From the NCBI RefSeq assembly GCF_964204865.1, contig NC_135250.1:8122001-8186000 (forward strand): a stretch of 64,000 bases of DNA, given 5' to 3'. The notes below the pieces were generated by a model that saw nothing but the letters and a program-made list of their open reading frames with translations, did not search any database and had not been told where the DNA came from. This document shows positions 47,101-60,561 of this stretch, one piece after another; the first letter of the stretch is position 1, and every line of letters starts with the position of its first letter. The translations under genes were made by a program, and so were the position numbers. This stretch comes from Styela clava (taxonomy: Eukaryota > Chordata > Ascidiacea > Stolidobranchia > Styelidae).

Positions 47101-50100
47101 GCGTCGCTCAATCATGTTCATATCACATCAGCATGTATACGTGATTGGCGCTGAGTCAGTATAGCGAATGTGTCTCTGCTAGCGTGAGGAGTTTTATGGC
47201 GTCGTAACATACGGTAGAAGGTCTTCAGACTTTGTGGTGATGTGCAGTAAATTTTAACACCACACTTTGACGTCATTTGACCACAGGTTTCCATTGTCTG
47301 ATAAGCAATTAAAATTGGTAGATTTTCCAATAATGATGACTTTGGAGTATTTTGGTTCAATTTCATAGATCAGTATCCTTTTAAAAGCATATATATTAAT
47401 ATTTGGCTTTATATATCTATATAAATTACTAGAAATACAGTTAAATACGTTTGTTTTTCGTATTGACAATATTGGATTTTTGTCTTGGTAGATATAATAA
47501 TCGCGCGTTTACGACTTTCGCTTTAGTTTCCAAGGCTAAGTCGGTTACGCAACACTGTTCAAAAACTTCTCCATCAATACGTTATTCCAAGTAATAATTC
47601 TACTTACGTTCTATCATTAACTTACCCAAAAATGAGCATTAGCATGTATCTTCGTAAGGCTCACAATAAGTAAAATAATTTTTATTAGCAAAAAAGTACT
47701 ATTGCTATTTACTAAATGATGAACAAATGCTTCTAATTTTACTGAAATATATACAAGTGTTTTAATTATTAACTTAGGCATGTTGTAAGTATACTGGCTA
47801 TACAAATATTTCTAGCCTAACGTATGTGCTTTCGATATTTAAAATTGTTTGCTTCGTTTTCCTTAGGAACGTCTGAGATACATTTGTTCAACATAAGATT
47901 ATAGTGTGACTGTCTATAGAGGTCACAAGTTTGCTTATTGACCTGACTATTTTGGCATCGCATCTTAGACAAATCGGGCACACTTGTGACAATCCAGGGG
48001 TCAACACCATTCTGCTATTCCATCCAAACTGTAAGATGCTGTGTAGGCTATGCGGATTCTAGAAAGACACAAATCTTCAAAATTCAGAGAATCCCTTTCC
48101 CCCACGTCGTTCGTTAGGCACACCAAAGACTTTTAGTAATTGCGCTACTTTTTCAACAAGTAATTCCTAATTTACATAAATAAACCGATTTCAATGATCT
48201 TACACTTTCTCTCGAATATGTAGAGTCCTGAATAATAATTTACATCATTTCATCGTTTCAGGCAAGTGAATTGCCATTCATCAATGTCTATCTGCCTCTG
48301 CACTAAGGCTTCATTGTTGTGAAAAAATTGATTCTCTCGCGACTGGATTTTCCCGCCAAACCGTATACAATATCAGTATTTTCATACTTATAACATGGCC
48401 AAATCCCGTCTACTTTATAAGAGAGTCTCTGATTCAGTAACACGAATAACTGCATTGTAAGTGACCATATGTAGGCTGTAGCATTACGTAATCTGATGAT
48501 CAAAATTGCCCATGACTTAAAAAATATATATATATATATATATATGGCGTAATTCAAAATTCTTACGTTTCTGATCTTTTTAATGATACAATATGGAATT
48601 CAATTTTCTCGTAGCCTGTTCCTATGTTTAATTTTAATTAGGAAGATTTAAAATAGAATTTCGATAAATCGTTGAGTGGGAATAATCTATGACACAACAA
48701 TACACACTGTACAAACAACGGCGCGCACAATAGAGAAGAATAACTAAACTATACGTGTAGAGAAAGTACACACTGTTCAAAAACACTTGGAAAATTTCAA
48801 CTCCCAATATATGTCATGCTGGCAATAGTTTTGAGAGAAAGTATGGGACATACATTAAATGATCATTAAAGATATATTCCATTTATGGAGCCAGTTAGAT
48901 CAATTTAAATCTCGTTATTTCAATATAAAAACTGTCTTTAAGTGTAAAATTACAATAATTTCACATGTTGTTTTTCTCATTTCGATTTTCGTCAAAGTAC
49001 TCGAGATAGCACAATCGGAAAAAATCATAACGGATAAGTTTTGTGTTAGCAACAAGCGAAACAGAAGCGGACGCCGAAAACTAATGAGGCTGAATAATGT
49101 CGGATTAGGTCCGGTTATCCCATAAAATTTATTTGTGTGGCACAAAAAGGCCACAATAGATGTTTCTTTTTTTGTACTTCAGTTTTAATAACGTATTCGT
49201 TTATTTCTAGCCGACAGAGCCTAATCTACAAGGAGAATCAGCTGCGTTTGGAACAACACACGTTTCATCACACGAAGGTGCCTTTAAATTTTTTCCATAT
49301 AATATTCCATACGTTTTTCCTTTTTTATATGAAAAATATGTCGATACACTGTGCGTTACATGAAACTGCCAATTTATTGAATATAGGATAACAAAAAACG
49401 TAAATTTTTTTACTGAACGGCTGAAAAAGTGTCTGGGTATGAACGAAAAGGCTTAAAATTAACCCACACTCAAAAATCATGGCGGTCGGTGGCGTATGTA
49501 AATGGATACTGTTTTCAATAATTGTTTTAACTTTTATTATATTTTTGCTTTTCGGTAAGTTGAAATGTTTACATAATTCATTTAAACTAAAATTAAAATC
49601 GATCAGATAATATGGATAACTGAGGTCAATTTTTTGTTATTTGTACGTGTTATTGCTTTGTTAGAATAATTTTGCCATTAAAAGAAAGCAAAAAAAAATC
49701 CAATAATGAATTGAAAGCTCTAAACTAAATTTTATCAACGCAAGATTATCAGAAAGGGAATCTTATGAACATTTTGGAGAACAGTTTATAACGTTATTGT
49801 CAATTGAGATTTTAGTTGTTACTTATTTTTGATTCGTCTGTGGTACTGAAAAACAATCACATCCTAATCGCTTAATTCAGCAGATGAAACAAAAGATATA
49901 AAAATGAAACATGATATATTGACAATGTTGAGATTCTTGTATAGTAGATACCTGAATAGAGCTAACACACGCGAATGGGAAGCTCGCATAAGGCCAATCA
50001 TACAATCGACAAATGTTTCTTTTTTAGAACAATAGTCACGAATTCAATATTCCCCATTGTTTTTTGTTTGCCACTTTTGGAGAATTATGTGAACATGGTA

Positions 50101-53100
50101 AGATAATGTGTAGCTTATATGTCAATATAACAAAACAAAAAATGGTCCTATCAGTGACCCCTGCGGTAGACGGTGCATGGGAAAATTGATTTAAAATATA
50201 TGATATCATTTTTTCGCGTTACCACATTTCTGAAACAAACAAAAATTTCATTAAATGCAACTACACCTGAGCAATGGCAGTTAAGTCACCGATTATTTTT
50301 TTTTTTTTCAATAATTGCAGAGACTCTGATTATGTCATAACATATTTTACTTTATTGAAGTATTTCTGGTTTACTACTAAAATTGAGATGAATCTACAGC
50401 ATCTAACAGCTTCCCAAATCGTCTAAAAAAGGAGGGCTTGTGGTATGATTTGTCTGTCTAGTCTCTAACACCATGGTGTTGTAGCAAAATCAGCTAGCTA
50501 CGCGTAAATTGAAATGTATCTAATTAACGTTCCTCTTAAAAGTTTCTGATATGTTCGTATAAACATAATTCAGTTGTCAGAAATGTACAAGCCTATAAAT
50601 CGCTCAAAACGAAGCAAACTTTTTGATATAGTGCGTTTCATTTATTATTTTCCTAAATAGTTGTTGTTATTAGTGTTGTTGTCACGCTAGGGGTTTGTGC
50701 TGCTATTGTAAGTTCGCTTCTGTCCACAACTATTGAACCAATCAATCTAATCGCTAGAAGAACATTATTTCATAAAAAAGGACATAAAGTTTTGGGGAGC
50801 CTACAGAATCCGATATTCTCCAAAATTTTGCTTTTTTATTTTAGTTCATAGGAACACTAATTTTTTAACACAGGGCGTTTGTGTCCATATATTCGAGCAT
50901 TTCTATCTTGTTTCCAGACGCATTTTTCTCTCATGACCATAGGCATTTATTTTCCAACTTTTCTTTTATAAAATCGTGCAAATTGTATTAATTAAAGTGA
51001 ATTTCTCACAGCTCGAATATTTTTCTAACAAATTCCAGAGTAACTTGTCAAAAAGTAATTCGCAAACAAAATTCCGTTCAGAATTGTGGCTAATACTGTG
51101 GCTTCTTTTTATAGGAAACATAGTAATTGCATACTCTTGCCTTGTACAACACGATGTATGTCAGTCATCAGGTAGTAAAAGTAAAATCGTTACTCCTTAC
51201 ATTCATTTCATATGACTGCTATTATACACTGCATAAAGTTATCCTTTTATTAACTGGAATTTTACGGTGGTGTATTGTTGTACTTTCCAGTTGGTCATAC
51301 ACGTTAATACGAAAATAATTAAAATGGTGGGTTACAGATACAAAACCCTTCATATATATTGCTTTAAAGCTAAATGATATAAATTATTAGGATTGACATG
51401 ACATTGGATATTTATAGGAGTGAATTGAACTTTGCGTTAGCAGTATGCCTCCAGTTGCATACCATGAAAACAAAAATCAAGCCATTTCCATGACGTCATA
51501 TCACGTGCTGAGTGTTTACGTAAACTCAAATATGTTTTAAGCGTAAGGACAAAGCTTAATGCTGTATAAAAACTATTGTGCCCTAATGGCGCTTGAGTCG
51601 TAAATTTAGAACGAGCGTATTAACGACGACCCTCTTCCTTTTGGATATTTTAATGATCGATCCTGTAAAGTCTGGTAGTCATAGCAACGCTTACTCTGGT
51701 AAGTGAAGGAGATACTTCTCCCGTAGTTGAGAGGTACTTTAATTAAATGCGTTCGACGCTCAAGCAATGCTAACGTGTACTCAACGTTCGCCATATTCAT
51801 AAAAGTCTGGCAGATTGTCGTCACGTTAATCTCTCTTTATCTTCTTGAAATTCGAATAAGCTCTGCTCAGGATTGTGAATAAATTCGAAATGACAAAGGA
51901 TTCGAGATTTCGCAATCACATAAAATGATTAAAATAGGTATTCTTTCTCAAGAGTAAGTTTACTTCAATACACCATCATAATAGGATGAACGATTTCTCA
52001 CAAAGTACTTTCTTTGGAAGAAATTTGTCATCCTCAAATTTAATTACACTATTTAAATTTGTTATACAGCTTCCGCGCTGCAACCTAGTTAGTGTTATTC
52101 AAAAATTATATAAAATAACAGTGCCGATTTTTTCAATTCAATAAAGATTCGAAAAGCGATAGGACGAGAATTGTTCCAAACATTTACCACAAAGTTATGA
52201 ACACCAATTCAGAATTGTATTATTTGGATATGTGCAAAATTTGAGTTTTTGAGTAATCGTTTTCAAATATACCATAAATTGCAAAAGGAAAATTGGGTAT
52301 ATTTCAACTTGACACGGATTTCATACATGATCAATTGTAAAGAAAAGAAAATCCAAAACAGCAGAATTCCCGCCTAAAGTAAAAATAATCAGAAGTCAAA
52401 CAAAACTTTTTTTGCACAAAAAGATATATCGCGATAAGTGAAGAATAGTCAAATTCAAATGATGGCTAGGATTAGTTGGTTTTGTTCCGGCCACACGACC
52501 TAAAGAAACAATGTTACGGTGATGTTTGAAAGATATCATTTATCAAAGCCGAGCCCTCGTTATCACAGGAAACCGATTAAATCAAATATTTGCAGATGTA
52601 ACAAACCATCATAAATCTGTCGCGTGCGAGTGTATTGAGTGTTAGAGGGCATGCAGGTTTCTCAATCACAAAAGACCCCGCTGACCGGTAAATGCTTACT
52701 AGCTAATTATTCATACTGTCGCCCTACTATAATCAATATTTTTTTGCAATTTGAGGCATGATTTTTAGGCTTTTGACAATATATTACAATCATCAAGTTG
52801 ATATACCGGTTTAGTTTCTTTGTATAGTATTCAAATATTCCGCTCAACCTAATACTGGACTTCAGCAAAGGATTAGTAAATTAATCATTCCATGGGGCGT
52901 CATCCACGTTTGTTAACGAGCTAGCTACCTTTATGTCGAATCAAATAACATCGTCATTAAAATCCGCTATTCATTTGTATATGCCAAACAGGGTAACTCG
53001 AAACATCTTGTTCTAAACGTCTTGTGATATATTTAACACACAATCCAATACGTGACAGATGTGTTTGTGCAGTCAGTATCACGTCAAATATAAATGCTTT

Positions 53101-56100
53101 TATGTGCAATAAGAAAGAGGTTGATCTCGAACGAAGCGTTAACAATTATATTTGAATAGCTCATATAAGTATACTGTGTTCGAGATCAATGACCCGGTAC
53201 TAGTTCACAATTATCGCCATAAAAATTACATTTATGTGCCACCTTCGTCTTATGGAAGAGTCGTACCAAACACATAGCTACGCATCTTATTCTTCCTTTT
53301 CAATGCCGAACGTCATTCGTTGAGAAGCATTTCATTTTCTCCGTTTGCTAATATTGGTAATGTAATAACAAATAGGTGTTTGACCTTCAGATTTTGTGTC
53401 GTCCCTAATATTTGCCCGACACCTGCATTTAATGTATAGACAAGCTGATACATGCCTCGCGACTCCGTGAAGTGTGTTGTGTTACGAATTCCAGAATGCC
53501 TGATAAAGATTCGAGTGGCCAACACCTCTTCAAGTGCTGTTTGTATTTATTCACCCAGCTCCACCCCGTCAATTGTCGCTTTAGTTCGTTGAAATAAGTT
53601 TAGCCATATTTTAATAAAACAAGTATGATGTTCGGCAAAATAAACGTTACAATACATATACAATGTCCGCTGGAATTAATCAACTTATCACCATGCAATG
53701 TGGTCCAAGAAAAAGTTAATTTTCGATTCGTTTGGGTAATATTTATGATATATGGCGGTAGGGAGTTGGACCTAGTGAAATATTCCCATGCTTAATTTGA
53801 AATCATCATTTCATGTTAACTGTTGTCCAAGTATGCCTTCAATCATGGCTCTGTCTCCGTTCTGCAAGCTTCTTCGGAAACAAGCACTATCTCTGTCGAA
53901 AAGATGGTTACATGCAATTCCATCTATAGTAATCCATTGATACAACATTGTAATATTTTTTAAAGTTTGAGGAAATAACACTTTGATACGAATATCTTTC
54001 TTCGCTGGATTCAGGCAATTATCAATAATAAATCTACCAACTCTTGACATCTTTTTATACATAATTACTTTGAAACATTTGGCTATTTGTACAATATCAT
54101 TTATCATACGACAATAATTTGAGTTAGGAATAGGAAACGGCAAAGGCATAATATGTAAGTCAACACTCAAAAAGTAAAACATTAACAGAGACATCTTATG
54201 TCATGATTTCAACAATCATGAATAGGATTCATAGCTGAACGCAACGAAAACATTTTTCCAATTTCGTTTTCAGTAAATCTTAAAGTCAAATCTGATCATG
54301 TATCATATTTTTGAGATTATTTAGCGGAAATTGGGAATAACACCTTCGAAATGAATGCTGATCTGAATATTGTATTTGCGAATTGGATTATTCATTTGCC
54401 TCAATGATCCAGTTCGTAACTATCTTGCGAAAAGTAAATAGCAGAGGCTTTTCGATACTTAAAACAGTTTTATTTTTTTTCTAATTAATTTTAGTTGCCC
54501 AACGTCGTTCAGCCACAACCCTTCAAATTGTTATTGGGGGGAGTTTATATACTGATAATCTCTATTAGTCATCAGAAATGAAAATGGTATATCGTGAAAT
54601 TATCTCACTCTTTGATTTTCAGGGACAGACAAGATATTTCGAAACAACTTACTTCAGACTAGCGAAGATAATCACGCGTACTCTCCCCGCCAATCGTATC
54701 AAAGTCAATCAAATATGGACCCGGGAACTGTCTCCGTAAAAATTGAAAATATGGACCCATATAACAACAGCGTGTACAGTCCATCTTCCGTCTCACATAC
54801 AAATGCGGGATTCGTGCATTCGAAGCATGAAAGCTCCCAAGCTACGATAAATTCAAACAGGACTCCAGCACAGACATCTCGAACAAACTCTTTGAACAGT
54901 TTGTTCAATAACGCGACTTCAAATGGTATGCTAACTATACCATCCAATTATCCACATCCACCCTCAGCAAGTTCAAGTTCTTTAAACCCGTTTAAAGTTC
55001 TTCCGCCAGTAACTCCACATGATGAACATATGCGTCCTCCGGGCAGTGCGTTGTCCACATTCAGCGGGCTGAGTGGACTATCGCCATTTTGGGGTCCTTC
55101 CCCTTCAGGAGGATCAGAAGTTGCCTCGAGCCCTAGGCACTCCGCAAGATTAGTGTCCAGAGCAAGAAAACGAACACTATCAGTTTCACCTTTCTCTCTC
55201 GATGGCATTGAAATAGCGACATTGATCCGTAGTTCTCCGAATTCTCTTATGTTGACATCAAGAGGATCTTCTCCTATGATAGGACTAAATAACATTCATG
55301 GTATGGGCGGGACGTATGGCCATCTCTCAGCTGGTAAAAGTATCAGTCCTACGTCAACGGGTTCCTTTTCACGACAACTACTTCTTGCCACACCTGTCAG
55401 TATGATCGTACCAAATTCTCACGAAACAGCTCATCATCAACACGGCTATCACGAAATACGGCACAACCAGGCAATGTATGCGGGATGCACGGATGAGTAT
55501 TTATCAAATGCTTATCCCAATATCCCGGAAAATTCATCGCACCATTTGATAAAAAATGAACATCACCAAACAAACGGATTGGCTTCCTACAACCATGGTG
55601 ATGTACCTCAGCACGTTGTAGGAACAGGAACGCAGAGTTTGGCATCACAGTCCATGTTAATGGTAACTACACATGATCACAACATGGAAAACCTATACAC
55701 GGATATCTATCCACAAGGAAGTATTAAATCAGAATTTGAATCTCATACTTCAAATGACTTTCCAAAGCATTCATACGCGGTTCCGCCCTCATATTTACCT
55801 CATCACCACAGTCACCAATATTGTACAGAAGCCCAAAGTCACGAGCATCAACACTCAAGGTTAAGCTATTCTGGTTTTAGAGGCAATGCCAAACCCCACG
55901 AACATGCTCATTATTTTCCTAACGCCACACTATCAACGGACCATCGGAAAGTAGGCCAAGTCAATTTTCCACCCAGAGAAAATGAAGTCATTGCCACGAG
56001 AATTGGTGATAAAGACATAAGGGCATCTGCACATCCGGTAGAGGGTGGGCGATGGATATGCAAGTGGATCGACTGCAATCACATGTTTAAGGTGGGAAAA

Positions 56101-59100
56101 GAAATACTGTAGTTAAACCTGTACAACCTGTTCTTTAACTGTAATGATGTAATAATCGGCACAGTAAAGCTGAATGCCCCCACACCGAAAGTAAATTATG
56201 TTCGAGTATCGAGTAACTAACTACATATTTGATATTTCACACATCAGAGAAATTAAAGCCGCCAAGAAACATACATATCGCACCATCCCTATTTTCATTT
56301 CCTATATTCATTTAGCATATTATGGTTTTTTTATGTACTATATCCGAGTGGCGTGTTTTTATTTGGTGGGCATAATCAATAAACTTTATTGCTTTAATTT
56401 TAGTCTCAGGAAGATTTAGTGAAGCATATTGAAAAGATGCATATCGATCAAAGAAAAGGTGACGAATTCACATGTCATTGGATCTTCTGTCCTCGAAAGT
56501 TTAAACCTTTCAACGCCAGATACAAATTGTTAATTCACATGCGCGTTCATTCTGGTGAAAGACCAAACAAGTGCGACGTAAGTGTTTAGTATTCAAATCT
56601 ATAAATGTTGCTATTTTGATAGACTTGTCTTTCTACGGAAAGTAATTTCATTATCTTGTTTTGTGACGTATTCAACGTACAAGTTTCCATTACAACATAT
56701 TTTCTGTGAAGCATACTCCCTAACACCATACTAACAACTCTTAACATTAGATCAAGGTCGCCTTTCTACCAGATTATTTTGTGACGATTTAATTCAAGAT
56801 TTGTTTATCACTGAACAATATAACATCCACGGCCATCCATTGCTATTTGGGGTGTGCAATTTGTCATCTATAGCATTTGTCCACACTATATTAGAACAGA
56901 TTAATACCGGATATTAGAACAGCTAACCCGTTTCATTTACCTCTTTAAATCATTACAAATGCTAATATTGTCTTTTCGATCACGCCACAAATATGCCAGA
57001 ATTGTAGCGCGCCTTGGAGTAACGCCGATAAATGACCCCGGATCGGAATTTAAAGAACTTCAAATATTCTTGTCCGTTTCAACAAATTCACAATGAATCA
57101 ATATATACACGGAAAAACACAGCTCTCAAAATTTCGGACTGTTGAAAATAAATTGTAACGCAGATTTGCGATGCAAACATGTCCTAGTGTAACAGACTGT
57201 TTTGTACCGAGTTTTTATACATGTGCAATATGTATATATTGCACATGGCAATATGAAGTTTAGTAATAATGAGTCAAATTAATCATATTATTGTAATATA
57301 TAATAGGGATCAAATACAATTACTCATCTCATTAAATCTTCAGTTTGAAGGCTGCAACAAAGCATTTTCAAGATTGGAAAATCTGAAAATTCATCAAAGA
57401 TCACATACTGGCGAACGACCGTATGTTTGTCAGCATCCATCTTGCAATAAAGCCTTCAGCAATTCCTCTGATCGAGCGAAACACCAACGCACACATTTGG
57501 ATACAGTAAGATATATATTTGCGGCGTTTCTATGTTGTGCCTTTATTAATCATAAAACTCCATTTTATATCCATTCCAGAAGCCATATGCTTGTCAGATT
57601 CCGGGTTGCAACAAGCGATACACAGATCCGTCGTCACTTCGCAAACACGTTAAAGCCCACGCCGCAAAGGACCAGCAAGCGAGTAAAAAAGTAAGTGTTT
57701 CATATATACATCTGTGACTATCAGTTACGGTATAGTATTTTGTGCTGTATATTAATAACTTGGGATTGAATTTGCTTTCGTAGATGAGATCAATGGAACC
57801 AGAATTGGGTGATTGTCTAACAATTCAACCGTTGGCTCTACAAACTGCGGGCGATCCGTATATTTTTCAATCAAATGCTGGTATGTATTGTATTAGTGTG
57901 AAAGTCTAAGGACAATGCAGCATAACATATTCTAAGTATTTGCATTACTTTCAGGTCCATTTGATTCTCAAGTTCCACAACGACATCCCGGTGCAATATT
58001 GCCTCATCCACCGCAGATGAATCATCTAACCCAGCATCTTGGTAGAACAAGTTCAACAGTTCCAGCTAGTACACACGCAACCATGCTTCCACCCATCCAT
58101 GACACGTCTTCAAACGTACGGGCAAGCGAACACTACGGTACACAATCTCAGATGAGTATCGCTTCACATTCCCACAAGCAGCATCGATTTGGTAATCCAA
58201 TTGCCACTAGTTCTTCGCAAACTCTATCCCATGGACATACTAGCGCAACGCAGCCTGGTGCTGCACCACCTTTGACACACAAAGTTAATCCATTTTCTGA
58301 AGCCAATCATATCCCCACCGCACAGCAGCTTATGCCACCTCCGCCGACGCCACCCGTTTTGGCCCGTCGACATCATCCGGCACACTCGATGCAGCCTGTT
58401 CACTCTGAAGGATCCTTTCATCACCAAAACTCAAGAAGTCAGCCTATACCAAACGTTGTGGAACCGCCAGCTTCTCCAATGCACGTTGATCACAGCCAAA
58501 GTAGGAATTCTTACCACGCACGAGCTCCCAGTTTCACAACAGACCCCAGGATAGCGCAGCACCGTACACAAATGCGAGGTAAGTTGCCATTCTGTGTTGC
58601 CAGGTTTATATAGAGAAGTTAAGCGTGTACATTTAACATTTTAAAAGCGAAGATTAAAATACTGATTGGTAATAATTTGTCACCCTTTTTAATGACAACA
58701 ACTTTTGCAGGGACCTATCCACCATTCTCGGAAAGTTTTCAACCGCAACCACCAGATCGACCACCTTCGAACGGGAGCAGAAGATCTCTCCTGTCTGCCA
58801 GAATGCACTCTGTAACTCCTAATCGTTTGCAACAAATGTACTTTGGAGATTCGCAAGCTGGTACTATAGGAATGTCATATGAAGCCGTACAAAGAGCAAT
58901 TTCTGCTACAAGCAACTTGAGCGTCGAAAGAGGTAAAAACGATTTATCAGTGAAACTTTAGGTAAATAAGATATCATACAAAAAAACATAGAGCAAAATA
59001 CCTTATAAATACGTTCTATTTTGTTTTGATAGTGTTTAGGTCTAATCGCGTGTTTACTGATTTATTAAGTCGGAGATTAGTTTATCAAATTTTAAATTTC

Positions 59101-60561
59101 ATTTCTAAAGCACCGATGATGCAGGACATCAACGGCTTGTAACAACATCTATATATAAGAAGGTACATAAGAATTGTGGATGCGACATTGGTCATGTGTT
59201 TATCATTATTATCATATAATTGTTTTCAGCACTACTGTTAAAACAAATTTGAACCTAAATGTTAATTATAAATATATGACCAATAAAAATTCTGGCACGT
59301 TTAGTTTGAAATTCACGTCATTTGTACACATCACAATATTAATCTTGTTTGTGTACTAACGTTATGTGTATCGTATTGAAATATCACACCAATTTACCTC
59401 ACTTGTTTTTGATGTATTTTTGTGCAAATTGATGTCTGAAACAATACACCCATCCCAATTGAAAAAAAAAAAAACGTTGCACTGTACGTTGTTCTGCCTT
59501 GCCTCATTTCTTAGTAAGTTATGCCTGTGTTGACAGAAATGCCTTATTTTCATTATCCGATACATATTATACATACTATACTATTTTTCCATTCACCAAC
59601 TGTCACATTGACACAAGTTTTCCATGAGTTATATCTTTGAAAATTTGAATTATTGCCACAGAGAGTCAGAAATCTAGCTGTGATGTACAAATTATGAATT
59701 ATACAAGAGTGATGTCCGAATTTTACGTAGTCGATTTTGTCTTAAAAAAATGATTGTGTTATTGTGGCATGCTGATTATAAATATGCGCACCCGAGTTTC
59801 TGTATGCAAGTTTGTATTCTGTAGATTCACCTCTAAATATGCAACGCGTTGGTGTGTTTCATTATTTGCACATTTGTATTTATGGTAATGTCATTTTATA
59901 AATAGCCATCGGTACATGGGAAAGTTGTGATCCAATTTATCGTGATGTTCATTTCACATAAAATTCCATTAGTAACTTCAAGTAGCTCATGTCAAGGAAG
60001 CTTGACAAATAATCGTGACTCAGGAAAAATCTTGTCGCAAATACTTAATATGCGGTTTCCAGTTTCAACTTAGTTCGCAGTGTGTGTTTATTTGCTTTAT
60101 TTCGCAACATTTCGTTTCTACTACCTATGAAGTGGCACCAGCAAAACATCGACGCAATATCAATGAAGTATAGCAAACTATGTGGAAAAATTCAGACAAG
60201 AGTATCCATGATATTTCACAATTATAGTGAAAAATAGAACGTGGAATACCCTAGAGATCGCATTTTCGAAGATTTCCCTCTCTCTGTAGAGATGAGAACG
60301 AATGCAGTCTTTGTGGTTTTGTTATTTGTTTCTATCAAGTACATGCTAATCAGAATTATTTTCGAAAATACCGAGACACAAAACTTATCAATTCTTTGAA
60401 ATACTATTGCAGGTTTCGAGTTGCCACCTGGAACTCCATACAGCATGATTACAACTCAAGAATCTCTCCGAAGCCACGATTCAACGGGACGTCTTCAACT
60501 ATCAGCCGTTGATCGATGTCCAAGTCAAATGTCGATGGTCTACGCAGATGGACCTTCTTAA
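44195..60561 (+). CDS. GLIS3-like: GLIS-family Kruppel-like zinc-finger transcription factor (GLIS1/3 type), 12 coding exons
   Basis: Exons: 44195-44517, 45741-45924, 46633-46728, 49211-49277, 54623-56091, 56404-56577, 57344-57505, 57580-57690, 57784-57880, 57955-58578, 58711-58932, 60413-60561. The total is 3678 nt, or 1225 aa; all phases agree. Five C2H2 fingers span about residues 703-852. They include [71 protein letters not shown] and [16 protein letters not shown], the GLIS signature rather than GLI. Upstream, [10 protein letters not shown] (about 405) and TYGHLSAG (454 on) match the conserved N-terminal region; YGH is a known SUFU-contact motif in GLI proteins. The end, [17 protein letters not shown], matches the GLIS3 C-terminal motif. 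The start is the first ATG after an in-frame TAA (44150-44152). It is a nuclear DNA-binding regulator. Small exon 4 rests on phase and splice sites only. I cannot separate GLIS1 from GLIS3 ancestry. Confidence 0.93.
49479..51215 (+). CDS. Candidate nested small membrane-protein gene in GLIS intron 4
   Basis: Three phase-compatible exons are proposed: 49479-49554 (donor g|gtaagt), 50661-50707 (acceptor tcctaaatag, donor att|gtaagt) and 51012-51215 (acceptor tttctcacag, stop TGA). Together they give 327 nt, or 108 aa. The start reads [20 protein letters not shown]. Exons 1 and 2 together form a long hydrophobic stretch, and exon 3 adds a second membrane segment, [20 protein letters not shown]. 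An alternative ending splices at 51171 to 51290-51307 and gives a short VGHTR tail. The Gly-Cys-Lys-hydrophobic start recalls four-span membrane proteins, but no family signature is visible. Same strand as GLIS, so alternative first exons of one transcript cannot be excluded; the product would be in a different protein. Confidence 0.4.
53811..54194 (-). CDS. Uncharacterised 127-residue ORF in GLIS intron 4
   Basis: This is a single open frame with ATG at 54194 and TAA at 53811, antisense to GLIS. It encodes a basic protein with a hydrophobic start ([20 protein letters not shown]) and stretches such as [16 protein letters not shown] and [18 protein letters not shown] that look more protein-like than random AT-rich translation. 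There are no introns and no recognised domain. It could be a small gene, an exon of a larger one, or a decayed retrocopy. Confidence 0.25.
   Translation of the reverse strand: MSLLMFYFLSVDLHIMPLPFPIPNSNYCRMINDIVQIAKCFKVIMYKKMSRVGRFIIDNCLNPAKKDIRIKVLFPQTLKNITMLYQWITIDGIACNHLFDRDSACFRRSLQNGDRAMIEGILGQQLT
58933..60412 (+). other. GLIS last intron
   Basis: This 1.5-kb intron has donor gtaaaa and acceptor atactattgcag. It holds a poly(A) run near 59461-59474 and nothing else recognised. Confidence 0.6.

Larger units (their letters stand above)
44518..54622 (+). other. GLIS introns 1-4
   Basis: Introns 44518-45740, 45925-46632, 46729-49210 and 49278-54622. Three perfect TGACGTCA palindromes lie here, at 44664-44671, 47268-47275 and 51491-51498, the last with a CACGTG E-box at 51502-51507. 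A (TA)n run is near 48525-48544. Intron 4 holds the candidate nested gene and the minus-strand ORF listed separately. No other coding content is supported. Confidence 0.6.

Noticed and set aside
48263-48305. Alternative last exon for GLIS after exon 3 ([14 protein letters not shown] then stop)
   Set aside because: An acceptor and a phase 0 start are present, but the coding part is only 14 codons and there is no nearby AATAAA. The main model explains the locus without it.
54948-55648. Minus-strand ORFs of 83-115 residues
   Set aside because: They are shadows of the long GLIS exon 5 read on the opposite strand.
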